Below are positions 38,945 through 50,841 of a stretch of DNA of 64,000 nucleotides, piece after piece. Source of the DNA: Aldrovandia affinis (taxonomy: Eukaryota; Chordata; Actinopteri; Notacanthiformes; Halosauridae). The stretch lies in NCBI GenBank assembly GCA_029706075.1, contig JAINUG010000166.1, forward strand, positions 1,892,001 through 1,956,000, read 5' to 3'. Below the pieces are notes generated by a model, which worked only from the letters and a program-made list of their open reading frames with translations, did no database searches and was not told the origin of the DNA. Made by a program: the position numbers and the translations under genes. Positions within the stretch are counted from its first letter, which is position 1; every line of letters begins with the position of its first letter.

Positions 38945-41900
38945 TTACATCACAGGCACACACTGTTGACCCGACAGTGGGGAAGCCCCACACCAGCTGA
39001 AGGGGAATGGGCATTTCTGAAAAAAATCATGGATAGTACCTACATTTATCATTGAACATAGGCTTAAAACACACATTAAAAAATATGCATTAGCTCCCTA
39101 TTTGACTCATATACTCAGTTAAAGTTAAATTAACACTGAGCATTTTACTGTGTTGTTTGATACGTACTGCTCTTGTGTGGTCCACCATCTTCTGTCGGTG
39201 CTGACGCTGGGCTGTGACATCAGTAGAGCTTGCTGACTACAACACAGAAAACAGGGGCTCTTGTATTCAACTGCTCAAGTCATTTGTATCCCTTAATTTC
39301 CATTTCAAAAGTTTTTAAACCGACTTTCACCCAAAATCTATTGCGTTATGTGTGACCCTGTGTTTCATTGGGAATTCATAAAAAGGTAATACCTCTAAAC
39401 CTGTCTCATTATTTTAGAGACTGACAAAGGGATATATTTATACATTTTCTTCTCATCAGAATCTTCAGAGTAACATTTTCAGTTTCAAACCAACTTTGAT
39501 AGAGTGCATTTTACACTGATAAGAGTACATTTTTGATAACTCTTGGACTCATATACTGAGGTAAAGTTAAATTAACACTGAACATTTTAATATGTTGGTT
39601 GACACTTACTGCTCTTGTGTGGTTTGGCGCCTCCTGAAGGTGTCCGACACGCTCCCAAACCTCAACACGCAGAATTTTTTGTTTGCGGTTTTGGATCGGA
39701 CACTGTGCTGGGACACCTGCGGAATCTGTTGCCTACAACACAGAAAACAGGGGCTCTTGTATTCAACTGCTCAAGTCATTTTTAGCCCTTAATTTCCATT
39801 TCAAAGAGTTTTTAAACCTCAACTTTCACCCAAAATCTATGGCCAGTTATGTGTGACCCTGTGTTTCATTGGGAATTTATCAAAAATAAATAACTCTAAA
39901 CCTGTTTCATTGTTATAAAGACAATATTTCATTGAATATTCAGAGTAAAATTTTCTGTGCATTTTACACTGTTAAGAGTACATTTTTGATAACTCTTGGA
40001 ATCATACACTCAATTAAAGTTCAATGAACACTGAGTATTTTACTGTTGTTTGACACTTACTGCTCTTGTGTGGTCAGGTGGTTTCTTTTGAATTGGCATT
40101 TTTTGCCTGAGCTCTCCTCTGACCTGACGCTGGGCTGAGGTACCTGCAGCGTCTCCTGACTACAACACAGAAAACAGGGGCTCCAGTCTTCAACTGCTCA
40201 AGTCATTACTTTTGGCAGTTCATTTCCACTGAAACAGTTTTAAACCTCAAAATTGAACCCAATTCTATGGGCAATTTTGTGTGACCCTGTGTTTCATTGG
40301 AAACTAAAAAAAAAAGAAAGACCTGACCTGTCTCATTATTTTAGAGACTGACAGAGGAATTTATTTATCCATTTTTCACTCAACAGGATTTTCAGAGTAA
40401 AATCTTCAGTGTCAAATAAGCTCTGATAGTTCATTTTTGATCCCACTTGGACTCATATACTCTGTTAGAATTTAATTAACACAGAATATTTTACTGTGTT
40501 GTTTGAAACTTACTGCTCTTGCGTGGTCAGGTGCTCTGTTTTGAATTGGCATTTTTTGCCTGAGCTCTCCTCTGAGCTGACGCTGGGCTGAGGTACCTGC
40601 AGCGTCTCCTCCCTACAACACAGAAAACAGGGGCTCCAGTCTTCAACTGCTCAAGTCATTATTTTCAGCTGTTCATTTCCATTTCAAACAGTTTTTAAAC
40701 CTCAAGTTTGATCCCAAAGCTATGGCCAGTTATGTGTGACCCTGTGTTTCATTGGGAATTTATAAAAATGAAACAAATCTAAACCTGTCTCATTATTTTA
40801 GAGACTGACAAAGGAATTTATTTATGCATTTTTCGCTCAACAGGATTTTCTGAGTAAAATCTTCAGTGTCAAATCAGCTCTGATAGTTCATTTTACACTG
40901 ATAGAGGACATTTTTGATAAGTCTTGGACTCATATACTCTGTAAGAGTTCATTTAACACTGAGCATTTTACTGTGTTGTTTGACACGTACTCCTCTGGTA
41001 TGGTCTGGAGCCTTCCGATGGTGTCCGACACGCTCCCAAACCTCAACACACAGAGTTTTTTGTTTGCGGTTTTGGATCGGACACTGTGCTGGGACCCCTG
41101 CAGAATCTGTTGCCTACAACACAGAACACAGTGGCTGCAGTCTTCAGAGGAATCAATGTCATCAACAAAGCTGAATTATATATAAAATAAAAGGTGAGGT
41201 CTTTAGGGTGTATAGATATGCAGCTGAGATTATAATGGCATCAAGTTGCTAAAGTTGATTATCTTCCCCATCACATTATTCAGTTATTGGACACAGGAAT
41301 TATCCTTTGTGAACAATACCTATATATGATTATTGTCCACACTTCAGAGTAAAATTGTCAGTGCCAAATACACTCTGCTAAAGTGCATTTTACACTGATA
41401 GAGTACATTTTTTATAACTCTTGGACTCATACTCAATTACAGTTAAATGAACACTGAGTATTTTACTGTGTTGTTTGACACTTACTGCTCTTGTGTGGTC
41501 AGGTGCTCTGTTTTGAATTGGCATTTTTTGCCTGAGCTCTCCTCTGAGCTGACGCTGGGCTGAGGTACCTGCAGCGTCTCCTCCCTACAACACAGAAAAC
41601 AGGGGCTCCAGTCTTCAACTGCTCAAGTCATTACTTTCAGCTGTTCATTTCCATTTCTAACAGTTTTTAGACCTCAAGTTTGATCCCAAAGCTATGGCCA
41701 GTTATGTATGACCCTGTGTTTCATTGGGAATTTATAAAAATGAAACAAATCTAAACCTATCTCATTATTTTAGAGACTGACAAAGGAATTTATTTATGCA
41801 TTTTTTTCTCATCAGGATCTTCAGAGTAAAATATTCAGATAGAGTCCATTTTACTCTGTTATTTTACTCTGAATATTCTGTTGTCTGAGTTAAATTACCA

Positions 41901-43861
41901 CCGAACATTTTACTGTTGTTTGACACTTGGTGTGTGGTCTGGCACCTTTTTCTTGTCTCCAAAACCTCCTCTTCCACGCTTCCAACCTCGATGTTAAAAG
42001 GTTTTGTGGTTTCAGAGCTGCCATTTGGCTGGGACACCTGTGGTGAGTGCGATCTACAACACAAAACACAGGGGCTCCAGTCTTCATCGGCTCACATCAT
42101 TACCATTGGTCATTTTTAAACCTAATTTAACTCCCAGTTTCAGAAAATAGGCACCTTCCTCTGTCAAAGGATTGTTTTAACAACTTGAGGAATAACAACA
42201 TTTTCTCTGGCTTGTTGCATATCTATTGTTTAGATTTTAACAATTAACCATAAGTCTTTGCTATAAGAACATATGTGTAGAGATATGTAATTGTAACAGG
42301 TATTGGCCTAAGATTGCTGCGCCTGTTCCATCCTCTGGATACTTACTGCTGATTTGGGGTGTTCTCCATCTTTACTTGGCCCTGTAGGGCAGTGCCCTCC
42401 TCTACCACCAGGTGTTGTAGAGGTTTCTTGTTCCTTGTTTCTTGTTCCTCCTGCAGCTGCTTCAGGGTTTCCGTGAAATATGAAATGGAATTGATTATAA
42501 CCTATAGCTCAGCACAGAGCAGCTGACTGATTTATTTTTGGATTTCATGCAATAGTCACAATTACAGGTGCAATCCTTAAAACATGTAAGGTGCATCATT
42601 AACAATTTCCATTTCTGACCTTCAGCGCTTTAATCGAACACTCTCTTTCCTCGATCTAAAAGGGACAAGAGTATGGCACATTAAGTATGTTCCCAAGTAT
42701 GTTTGAACACAAAACAGACAAATATTTTTCTTGTAAGGTAAGAGCACTGTATTAGCACTGGCTGGACTCACCTTGGCCTTGTAAGAGCGCTTGGTCTCCA
42801 GCAGCTCAATTTCCAGACACCTGACCTTGTCTGCACAGGCTCTGAGGTCCTGGTTGAGTTCAGCCGCTTTTGCTAAATGGTCCTTTTCAGATTTTGAGCT
42901 TTGTATCATCACAGCCGTGAATGATTCCTGTTTCACATATTAAGTGGTGTAACTATAAATTCTTGCAGGGACTGAATTGTTACAAGCTTGATATTTCAAC
43001 CATGTATTTGATTCCATGCCAGTCACAATTCATGATGGAATGCTGAAGCCAAGATGCATCTACACCAGAATATTTGTCTTTCTTTATGTTAATGAACTTC
43101 CCAAAATGTCCAAATCAGCTTCTTACCTGAAGCTCCTCAACATGGTTCGTCAAAGAGAGTGCCAAAGCTTTGTAGGTGTGGCGCATCCTTTCACAGTTTG
43201 CAAGCTTAAATAGTCAAGCAACACAGGAAACATTATGTAGTATTGAACCTTTTGACTCATGTTCAGCATTGCATGTTCTAATCATCAATGCTGGGACTGT
43301 TGGATTGAGTTGTTTTTTTTGCACACTATTTAAAATAGACTTGTTTACCTGGGCCTTGTACGTCCGCTTAATTTCCTCTTGCTTCTCCATAAGACGTCCA
43401 AGGTTCTCCATCAATTTGGCCTCTATCGCCAGATGTTGCTCTTCTTTTTGGAAGCTCTGCGCCTTAAGAAGCATGAATGATTCCCGTTTAACATTAAGTT
43501 GTGTTAAAATGATTCATGATAATGATATGGTCAATTTTAAGCTCTTACCATAAGCTCCTCATATAGATGTTGGACAGCTGTGGCTTTGGCTTCGGATGCT
43601 TTCATCTGCTGTTTCCATCCTCTAATTTTCTAAAATAGATACAAGAAACAGGAGAAAGAAAAAACAAGATTATCAATACAAACTATTTTGTTTCAAGCAA
43701 GTGGCACTGGGTGGCTCAAGTTTATTTCTATGTCACAATATGAGAGAGGACTACGAGATACAGCTTACGATGATAATAATTAAAACATGACTTACGATGA
43801 CAATCACTGCTCCAAGTGCAAAGGCGAGCAGAAAGGCTATTATTCCCAAGGCCACTGCCAT
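38945..43861 (-). CDS. Unrecognised coiled-coil membrane/secreted protein with tandem exon array
   Basis: Spliced gene read right to left. Exons: 43861-43796 (ATG, MAVALGIIAFLLAFALGAVI; signal peptide or anchor), 43629-43549, 43462-43349, 43204-43127, 42927-42772, 42655-42620, 42456-42347, about 42053-41914, 41584-41486, 41113-40991, 40612-40514, 40159-40061, 39732-39610, 39236-39168 and 38996-38945. The stalk exons are phase 0-0 and encode heptad-like Glu/Lys/Gln-rich helix (KEEQHLAIEAKLMENLGRLM, CLEIELLETKRSYKAK). From 42347 on, exons are phase 2-2 and share SQ.S.S..R and TTQEQ motifs. Sizes of 69, 99 or 123 bp keep frame whichever are included. Doubts: the acceptor at 42927 lacks a pyrimidine tract, the 42053 exon has no good donor, and the final TAA (38945-38947) overlaps a strong GTAAGA donor, so the gene may continue. 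About 430 aa as drawn. No family recognised. Confidence 0.6.
39168..42053 (-). repeat. Tandem array of seven duplicated exon-intron units
   Basis: Units of 427-501 bp repeat exon, donor GTAAGTG, the intron words TAAAGTTAAATTAACACTGA and TGACCCTGTGTTTCATTGG, and acceptor TTCTGTGTTGTAG. Exons fall in a short class (99 bp, GEETLQVPQPSVSSEESS type) and a long class (123 bp, VLRFGSVSDT type), plus a shortened one (69 bp) at the 3' end and a diverged one at the 5' end. Order from 5': diverged, short, long, short, short, long, shortened. The unit at 41113 carries an extra ~150 bp of intron also found at 56290-56445. Confidence 0.9.
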
Positions 43862-45695
43862 TGTCAAAAAACGGTTTGAAGCTGGTGATGAGCTGGACAA
43901 AATTCAACAAAAACAAATTGAGTTAAAGCACCTGCTCCTTGGAGTTTATTTGTGACAATAAAAAACCCACATGTATAAAGAATTTTAAAACTGCATACAT
44001 TTAAAAATGCAGAATGCATTTCATTCATGGTTTTACAGTGCAGTAAAAGTATAAAAAAGGGTAAATAATCGCATTAGGAAGGCAATGACAGTCATCTTTC
44101 AAATTTGTTTTCTTCTGGAAAGAAGTCCAGTGTATCCAGCGAACACAGTCCATCAAGATTGATAAGCTCACAAACTCCCATCAGGCCAAAGTAGTTAAGA
44201 TGATGGGTGAAAACTCTTTGGGTTACTGGAGACAAATCCAATGAAATGTACTAATCTATTAACCAATAAAACAGGAAACATCTGGATCTGTACCTAGTTC
44301 CTAGCCCTGCAGTCCAGCACTGCAGTATCTCTGTGGAAAAGGGGAAAACATTACAATTGACTATATAACACCCATATATATATATAAAATACTTACTTCT
44401 CTGAACCAATAAATGTGTATCTCTGAGGATTTAACAAACCATAATATTCAACCAAACTGTCTACTTTAGATGAAAAAGCAATGAAGTGAAATGAAATAGG
44501 TTGTGAATGCTGTTAAGATAGCCTTTGATGTTTAAGTTAACTCTTAGTCTACAGCACCCCAAATAACCTCATATACATTACAGAATGTAATTCTTAGGCA
44601 TGGAAGGAATCACGCATTAAGCCAAATGTTTATACGCTTATAAATAGACTAAACGTAAAGCCATGCGCTGTTCTCGAACTTGTTTCAGGCCATGTGTTTT
44701 GATGATTGTCCACCAGGTGTCTCTGTAGCCACTGTATTTGGCCGTTGAGACAGAAAATGATAAAGGTCACATCATACAGTATAAAAACGTAGATTTGTCT
44801 GCTGTTTCAGCGATACGCCTGCACGGCCGCCAGAAATGCATATGTTTCTGCAATTTTTTCACTAAAAATGGTTGAGAATTAAGCGAATTACAGTATATTT
44901 TATCAGGGGAAGTCTGCGTCTCAATACACGTGCGTTTCTTTATACGCGGATCTTACCCGCGCCAATATGGCGGCCGCGCACATGCATCTGAACAGGGTGA
45001 ATGAGGCATCTACGTTTTTATATCTATGCTGCCGTAGGTCTTTATGTGGTTACCCGGTTATATGCACAGTGCACAGTAGTCATTGCCAATGAAATAAGAA
45101 ACATTTAGCTATCCAAGTAGCCAAACGTTAGCTGGCTATGCTAGCTATCTACCGTACTGCAATAGGCCTGCTAGTATGCAAGAGCCCTCCTTATCTGTGG
45201 ACGTTTTAATCGCCGGAATCTGCGGTCCGTTGCCTAGCTTTCTACCGCCCTTATCCCCATTAGAGATACTGGAATAAGAAACAATCAAACTTCTTCTGAT
45301 GCTATATAATGCATATAATCAGAACACACGCAGCGAAAATTATTATATTTACATCCTGCTCGGATACATTCGATACGGTTAATGCTAGCTACGTAGCTAT
45401 GTCCAGCTAGCTAGCTTCCTGATGTTGGAGCGAGGTTGTTGATCATTAAGGAGATAAGTTGCCTATAAGCACTGACACAGGATCAGTTAACTACCCAAAT
45501 CCTAACCTCCACCTTAAGAAAAACGCTAAACTGACTTCAGTCTAGTGCTCACGGGCAATCTGAAGTGGGCTGACGATCGCCGTCATCCATTTCCAAAAAG
45601 TCAAGAATACTTACATTAGTAAAGTTGGTGAACGGTCAAAGGTAGTCACGAACTTGACAGTCGATGTAGTACACTAACGATACAGGCAATAAAAC
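43862..45695 (-). other. Upstream region of the coiled-coil gene
   Basis: The first coding exon follows acceptor TTTTGTCCAG (near 43895), so a 5' non-coding exon is expected. 44334-44297 (acceptor CCCCTTTTCCACAG, donor GTACAG) is a candidate. 44092-44250 keeps a - strand frame open for 52 codons (LNYFGLMGVCELINLDGLCS) ending in TGA and is not linked to anything. 44940-45000 is CpG-containing with a YY1-type site (AATATGGCGGC, 44964-44974), a possible promoter. Confidence 0.35.
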
Positions 45696-47236
45696 TAGAG
45701 ATGCACCGATTGCGATTTTCTTGGCCGATTCCGATTTCCAATTTTTGATTAGTCTGACCTGCCGATACCGATTTTGGCCGATTCCGATTTTTTTTCCTAA
45801 AAACAATAATTGACAACTTACACAAACATTTTTGTAACTTTGCTTTAATAGAAAATTAAGATTGACAATTCTGAGGTAGGTCAGAAGCATGAGGTAGGTC
45901 TCACTAAAAACACATTTCAAAATAAAAAAGTGTTCCAGGTTACTGGACAGAGCTTTTTTTTTTTGTGCAAATTAAATTCAATGATGAATAAAAGAGAATC
46001 CAACAACAGTGGCATGTAGCCTTTAAGTAATAAATAAAAAGAAACAAGAGTAGTTTAAATTTACTGACATGGTGACAGACCATTAGTCCGGAAATATTTT
46101 TTTAAAACACTAACGTTATATTCTGATGACAGATGACACAAGCCCTTTTTTCCATTAAATAATTATATGGCTTCAACTTGATGTGCATCAGAAAGTTATT
46201 GCGACAATGCTAATGGAAAACAGGTTAGTTCGAACCTATGATGCGCTAGACTAATTTGTTTGCTAGAGGTGGATTAGAGTAGATCCCAATTCTATATAGT
46301 GCAATGGAAAACACTTGTAGCGATATAAGGGCGGATGTTTCAGTTGCGGAGCTTGTCAAAGGCATTGAAACAAGCCGCTCTTCAGCAGAATTTCGTTATT
46401 TGCGTGAGTCAGGTAGCCTAACGACTACGACTTTAACTAGCTTCAAAGCCTAGATAAAAATGTTTCAAACTAGGAGTAATTGGAAAAGAGGCGATGCTGC
46501 TGTTTCTGAGTTTGTTTGATAGTGGAAACGCACAGCTGGCACCTTCATGCACAACACAGTTAATACACCATTTGTGGTTTAGCTAGAAATCGTTAGATGA
46601 ATTTATCATTAGGTCTAATAAGTTCGATTTGTATGAGTGAATAGCACTGTTTCATAACGTCACTCATTAGCGAACATAATGATTTCAGTGCAATTCACTG
46701 CTTCAGCAGGGCATTATTAATCAAGTGTATGCACTACCACCATGTTCTATTAATGGAAAATGGTTCAGAGGAACCGAACTAGCTTAAACGAAGTTAATTG
46801 TTAATTAACCCCGGTACCTACGGTACTGTAGAAAAACGAGTACCCTCACATTTTCAGAATTTGGGCATCGACTTGGTACTGGGTGATGACTTTTCAAGTG
46901 TCTGATTAGGTTGGTCGTTCGAACGTTTTCGAGGTTGTTCCTCCGCGGCTTATTTTCGATTGACATGTATGACAAACTGCAAGCTTTAAGTCGTCTTCAC
47001 TGACTGTGAAAAACGCCCATACTAAGGACATGTTGAGGCGTTTTCAGCGCTGCGCTCATCTGATCTGTTTGCATTGGCTCACGGGTGCGCGCACGTCACG
47101 TGAAAAGAGGGGGCGAGGAGCCAACCGGCGCACAGAATCGGCTATGTGGAGTGATCGGGATCAAGTCACCGATTGAGGCCGATCAGCTGAAAATCGGCCA
47201 TTTCCGGTCAGAGGCCGATCGATCGGTGCATCTCTA
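45696..47236. mobile_element. Complete non-autonomous hAT element (1,541 bp)
   Basis: The ends TAGAGATGCACCGATTGCGA and CGATCGGTGCATCTCTA are inverted repeats, with further GGCCGAT/ATCGGCC words subterminally. Perfect 8-bp target duplication AATAAAAC at 45688-45695 and 47237-47244. No transposase frame remains in the interior. The intact duplication indicates a fairly young insertion. Confidence 0.95.
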
Positions 47237-47244
47237 AATAAAAC

Positions 47245-48049
47245 TGTATGCAATTAGTGCAGTGAAGAATAACCGAAAGCTGGTGGATATTTATGGAACA
47301 ATTTGGCTCATTCGAACTATGACAACATAATGGTGTTCTGTGACGTCACACGAGGCACTGATCAGCTCACGTCTCGAAAGACTGTTGTGCTCTGTGGTCC
47401 ATGTGTTGTGAAGTTTTAAACTTATATGAGTGTGATCCAAAATAAGCTATTAGCACCTATTATAATCATAAATTAAAGCAATGTGTTCATGTATAATATA
47501 AGTAGAAACGCTTTCACATCTCTCTAATTGTATTTACGGAGCCCCGTTTTTTTCAAGCATCTACAGGGAAAAATATTTTCCCGAATATTTTGAAATATTG
47601 GGATGATTTATACCCAGTGATGTAATTAAGAAAAATAGGTTGGTAGACTATAAGAACGTAAATGGGGCCAAACGCAGCACATCGAACCAATTGTATTTAT
47701 TTATTTATTTACAGAAATAGGCTATTTTACGCAAATATTTAACAAAGATAAATTGATATTCGGAGGACAGTTCTGTAGAATTTGGACGCTACGGAACAAG
47801 CAGATCCAGTCTCATATTTTTTATACGGTTACCTAGCTAAATAAAAATATAGGCTACTGTATGCCCATACAAACAAAATGTAGTCAATACTATATAGTAA
47901 TAATAATAATATATATACAAAAATATAGTCAATAAAATAAGGGTGATTCTGATAAGATACATTATCGTCGATGAAAAGAGCATTATGTTACCCATTATTT
48001 TATTGTGACAATCTAAAGCAAACAGCGCCACCCTGTGTTTTTTTTGAGG
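47245..48049. other. No recognised feature
   Basis: AT-rich DNA with a TAATAATAATATATATA stretch near 47900. No gene seen. Confidence 0.4.
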
Positions 48050-48400
48050 TTTTTTTTAGAACAGCCTAAATGTTAATAGACTATACAGACACCACCAGAG
48101 GCTTCCAATCCCCAATCAGCAATACAAAAACTTGCCAAAACTTTGGAGAAAGAACATCCGAGACTTGACAAATCAAAAGCAGATCATGCTTAAAATGTGT
48201 TTGTCGAATTTGGAGTGTGTCAGTCCTGTCTGTATGCTGTTGTCTGTAACCTGTTCTGTATGCTGCTTTTAACCTGTTTGATGGCTTTTATATACTGTTA
48301 TACTGCTTTTATTTTGTATGATGCTTTTATTTCTCTGTGAGGTGACCTTGAGTGTCCTGAAAGGCGCCCACAAATAAAATATATTACTATTATTATTATC
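48050..48400 (+). mobile_element. Retroelement 3' end with (ATT)n tail, copy 1
   Basis: Begins TTAGAACAGCCTAAATG and ends CCTGAAAGGCGCCCACAAAT AAA then (TAT)n. Full-length match at 57441-57800; partial matches at 51826 and 53792 lack the tail. Fits the 3' region of a LINE or LINE-dependent SINE; family not assigned. Confidence 0.65.
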
Positions 48401-49075
48401 TGCTAGAGTGCATTTTACACTGATGGAGTACATTTTTTTTGAACGGTTTTGCTAAGGGTTTTACTAATGGTTTTGCTGATGGCTTGGCTTGGTTAACCTA
48501 TGTGACTGATGTTGCATTGGATCATTTAGGGTGTCTAGGTGCATTGTAGCTTGGAGGCTGCTGTAATTCTAAATATATTTAAAATTGGTTGAAATTAATC
48601 TGGTACTCATTTTTATGTTTTAATTCTTGTTTCTCAAATATCTGCTGCATACAATGTAATACAATATCATTAAAACATTTCGAAATGTTTTATCTACATT
48701 TGCGCGATGGATATGTATGTAGCCTACTGTATTGATATATGTACACGTTATTTAATTTATGCTTTTGTAATAATGATTGCCGGTTTCAGTTTCGCTAGTG
48801 AAGTACTTTGAGGACGGCTACATCTTTTTGCTACTTTAAGAGTATGTTTCCTGGTAGGAAATAAAACTTTTGCGCCCGCGAAACCATGAAAAATAACTGG
48901 CCTGCAGTTCTCCGTCATCACCACACTTCGGCGCCATTTCGGGATGACTCGCACATTAAAATATGTTGCACGCAACTGTGCGCATTCTCGTTCACCGTTC
49001 AAGCAGAATTTTGCGGCTCAGATGTTAACACGACCTCACCGTGTCTCTTCTATTCATACACAGGTCGGTAAATAT
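48401..49075 (-). repeat. Locally duplicated segment (cluster block S), copy 1
   Basis: 48436-48945 matches 56450-56975 almost base for base. 48990-49073 (TTGCGGCTCAGATGTTAACA) is related to 50842-50900 and 55806-55862. On the - strand both S copies keep ~59 codons open (WRRSVVMTENCRPVIFHGFA, ending IIITKA), but the few differences I see change amino acids, so this is no proof of coding. Confidence 0.8.
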
Positions 49076-49605
49076 AAATAAATAAATATAAATAAACTAT
49101 AATTTTATGTGCCAGATTTTAAGAGTAGGATGTACATTTGGCCATTGTGTGTTGAGAGACGTTGGTTAAAGTAACGTCGTTTAGACAGTCTGGTGACAGC
49201 CGTGTGTTAGCTAGCATGCTTAAGCTAGCGGACCGCTGGGTGAAAGGCAGTCAATGGGAAACTGAATCCAAAGCAACGGAAAAAAGGTTAAATCGTTCAA
49301 ATGCACTTTACTTACGAAGTTCCATTCATGTATAGTTATATCTTGGTTAGATTATGATCCCATGTTTGTGTAATTGTGGTCGAAATCCAAAGATAGAAAT
49401 TTAGCAGTGTGGAATAGAAAATGGCGGCCACGTACGCAGACACAAAAGTTTTATAGAGTCATCCGCGCCATTAACGTAGTCAATGCGGTTGCTCCAGACT
49501 CGTTCAAGAATCAAAGAGGTTTGGTATTAAACTAAATATTTATTTTGGGTAAAATACTAAAAGGCAAGTTAATGTAAAAAGATAATAAAACTGTTTTTAT
49601 ATGTA
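49076..49605. other. No gene; YY1-type site
   Basis: AAAATGGCGGCC at 49418-49429 is a YY1-type site like that at 44964, with a few CpGs around it. No exon recognised. Confidence 0.3.
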
Positions 49606-50274
49606 TGTAGCAGATAAGATGATTCCCTTGCCATGAGCGGGAATTGCAGTATTCCGCCCCTTGTGCCCTGGAGGTTTGGGCAAGAGACCCCTTTACTCTG
49701 CCCAGTCGTTACACGAGGTTGCCGGGGCAGGTAGTGAAATATTAAGCACCTGTTGTTTTATATTAATTAATGTGGCGAATGTAAGATTTTTACTTTTTAT
49801 TGTTTATATAATTATTGCGTACTGTTTGTTTAATATTCTGGAGACCTGTAATATGGTTTATGATAATTATTTTGATTTCATTTGGTGACGTTAGCCATTC
49901 GAAGGTTAGCTAGCTAGCTAGCCAGCAGGCTATTGCTAGGCTAATCCTTCTTTTCTTATGTTAGCCACGCAACGTGTATGCAGAGCTGCGCACGAGACGT
50001 ATGGGCCCGGATAATGTTCATCTGTTAACCAGGTACAGTGTTTGTGTAATGTACAAATATATTGTGTTTTATATGAAAATTGGCCCAGACGTTACATGAG
50101 GTTGCCGGGCCACACAACGTGTATGCAGAGCTGCGCATGAGAGTATGGGTCCTGATAATGTTCATCTGTTACCAGATTGTGGAGTCCCGACAATAAATCG
50201 CTGAGAGCCAAAGACAGCAGCGACTGGACATCATTGATTTAAACACAACGCAGAGCAGAGTACCACCCGCTACA
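49606..50274 (+). mobile_element. LTR of an LTR retrotransposon with adjoining leader
   Basis: 669 bp bounded by TGTAGC..GCTACA (TG..CA ends). Immediately after it, AC then TGGTGCCGTGACTCGGATCG (50277 on) looks like a primer-binding site, suggestive of the BEL/Pao type. A leader-like GC-rich sequence follows to about 50560. No second LTR and no gag or pol region is visible, so it is a broken fossil. The LTR contains an internal duplication of ~85 bp (CAACGTGTATGCAGAGCTGC occurs twice). Its end contains a polyadenylation-like AATAAA (50192). Confidence 0.65.
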
Positions 50275-50841
50275 ACTGGTGCCGTGACTCGGATCGTACG
50301 ACTGATGGTAAGCGGTCGGGCCGTGGTTGCTGCCGCAGGAGTTTCGAGTGGTAGAGTGTAGCGGGTGAGCTCTGGTACGTGAGCGCCCGCTGCAGAAAGT
50401 GACGTGGATAAGAGTACGATTAGTTCCCGGAGTTAAGAGACTTGAGTCTTTAGCTTGGCGGGCTAAATCGCTCTCTTGTCGCGTCGAGACCCCTTGGTTC
50501 GAAACTCGCTGCGTGCAGAACAAGCCAACCGTTACAGTAGCATATTGAAACAGGTGCTACATATTGAGAATATGGAATTGATGCATATTTCTGGGATTTA
50601 ATGTATTTTGTTTTGACTGAATGTGTTTCTGTGAGCACTGAAAGTGATACTAAAACCTGGTTATTGTTTAGTACATTTAAATGAGCATGTCAAGGAGCTG
50701 TAATAGCTTAGAATTCATAGCCTAATGTTTATGTTGACCATCTAATGCTAACGATGATCAAAATATGACCAAAGTCGAGATCATGAGTTGTGTAAACTGA
50801 AAATGTGTTTTACATGCATAAGTACAATAGCAGAATAAATC
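50275..50841 (+). other. Retroelement leader remnant and flank
   Basis: 50275-50560 is the leader-like stretch of the LTR element. After about 50560 no feature is recognised until the duplicated cluster block at 50842. Confidence 0.45.
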
